Shown here in pieces: positions 6,441 through 6,452 of a DNA stretch of 6,452 bases. The notes beneath the pieces are model-generated. The model did no database searches. It worked only from the letters and a program-made list of their open reading frames with translations, and was not told where the DNA came from. A program made the position numbers and the translations under genes. Position 1 is the first letter of the stretch. Each line of letters begins with the position of its first letter. The DNA comes from an uncultured Roseburia sp. Lineage in GTDB: Bacteria; Bacillota; Clostridia; Lachnospirales; Lachnospiraceae. The stretch lies in contig CAMSEJ010000150.1 in NCBI GenBank assembly GCA_947057405.1, positions 1-6,452 of the forward strand, read 5' to 3'.

Positions 6441-6452
6441 AGATCGGAAGAG
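6441..6452. other. Probable Illumina adapter remnant at the window end
   Basis: AGATCGGAAGAG is identical to the first 12 bases of the common Illumina adapter (AGATCGGAAGAGC). It lies exactly at the end of the window. It also interrupts the MATE protein after GIGN, where related transporters usually continue with more glycine. It is very likely untrimmed sequencing adapter and not genomic DNA. Confidence 0.9.

Overview
The window looks like a chromosomal fragment from an anaerobic clostridium, most likely a gut Lachnospiraceae. The basis is a long clostridial-type LeuA behind a leucine T-box leader, a NifU-like scaffold paired with a GGGtGRT protein, A/G-rich Shine-Dalgarno sites and roughly 50% GC by eye. 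This assignment is an inference. The last 12 bases match the start of the common Illumina adapter, so the window probably ends at a contig edge.

Layout, left to right. Bases 1-185 hold no convincing gene; they contain a 9-bp inverted repeat and a hairpin just past the end of leuA. leuA (2-isopropylmalate synthase, minus strand) occupies 186-1859. Upstream of it, 1946-2266 carry a promoter and a complete T-box leader with a CTC leucine specifier, a UGGU bulge and a terminator that competes with the antiterminator. A small gene for an unrecognised 89-residue protein follows (2297-2566, minus) with its own promoter. A strong terminator at 2647-2683 closes the next operon, in which a NifU-like Fe-S scaffold (3734-4426) is followed after 21 bp by a GGGtGRT protein (2702-3712), both minus. 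A 115-bp gap with a 25-bp dyad separates this operon from an AraC-type regulator (4542-5444, minus). The regulator diverges from a MATE efflux transporter (5574 to the right edge, plus), with both promoters in one 129-bp gap.

Three functional units can be proposed. leuA is switched on when tRNA-Leu is uncharged. The scaffold/GGGtGRT pair probably acts in Fe-S or metal-cofactor handling, but the second protein has no function I know of; this is the best candidate here for undescribed biology. The AraC regulator probably controls the divergent MATE pump and perhaps itself. No mobile elements, CRISPR arrays, tRNA or rRNA genes were seen.
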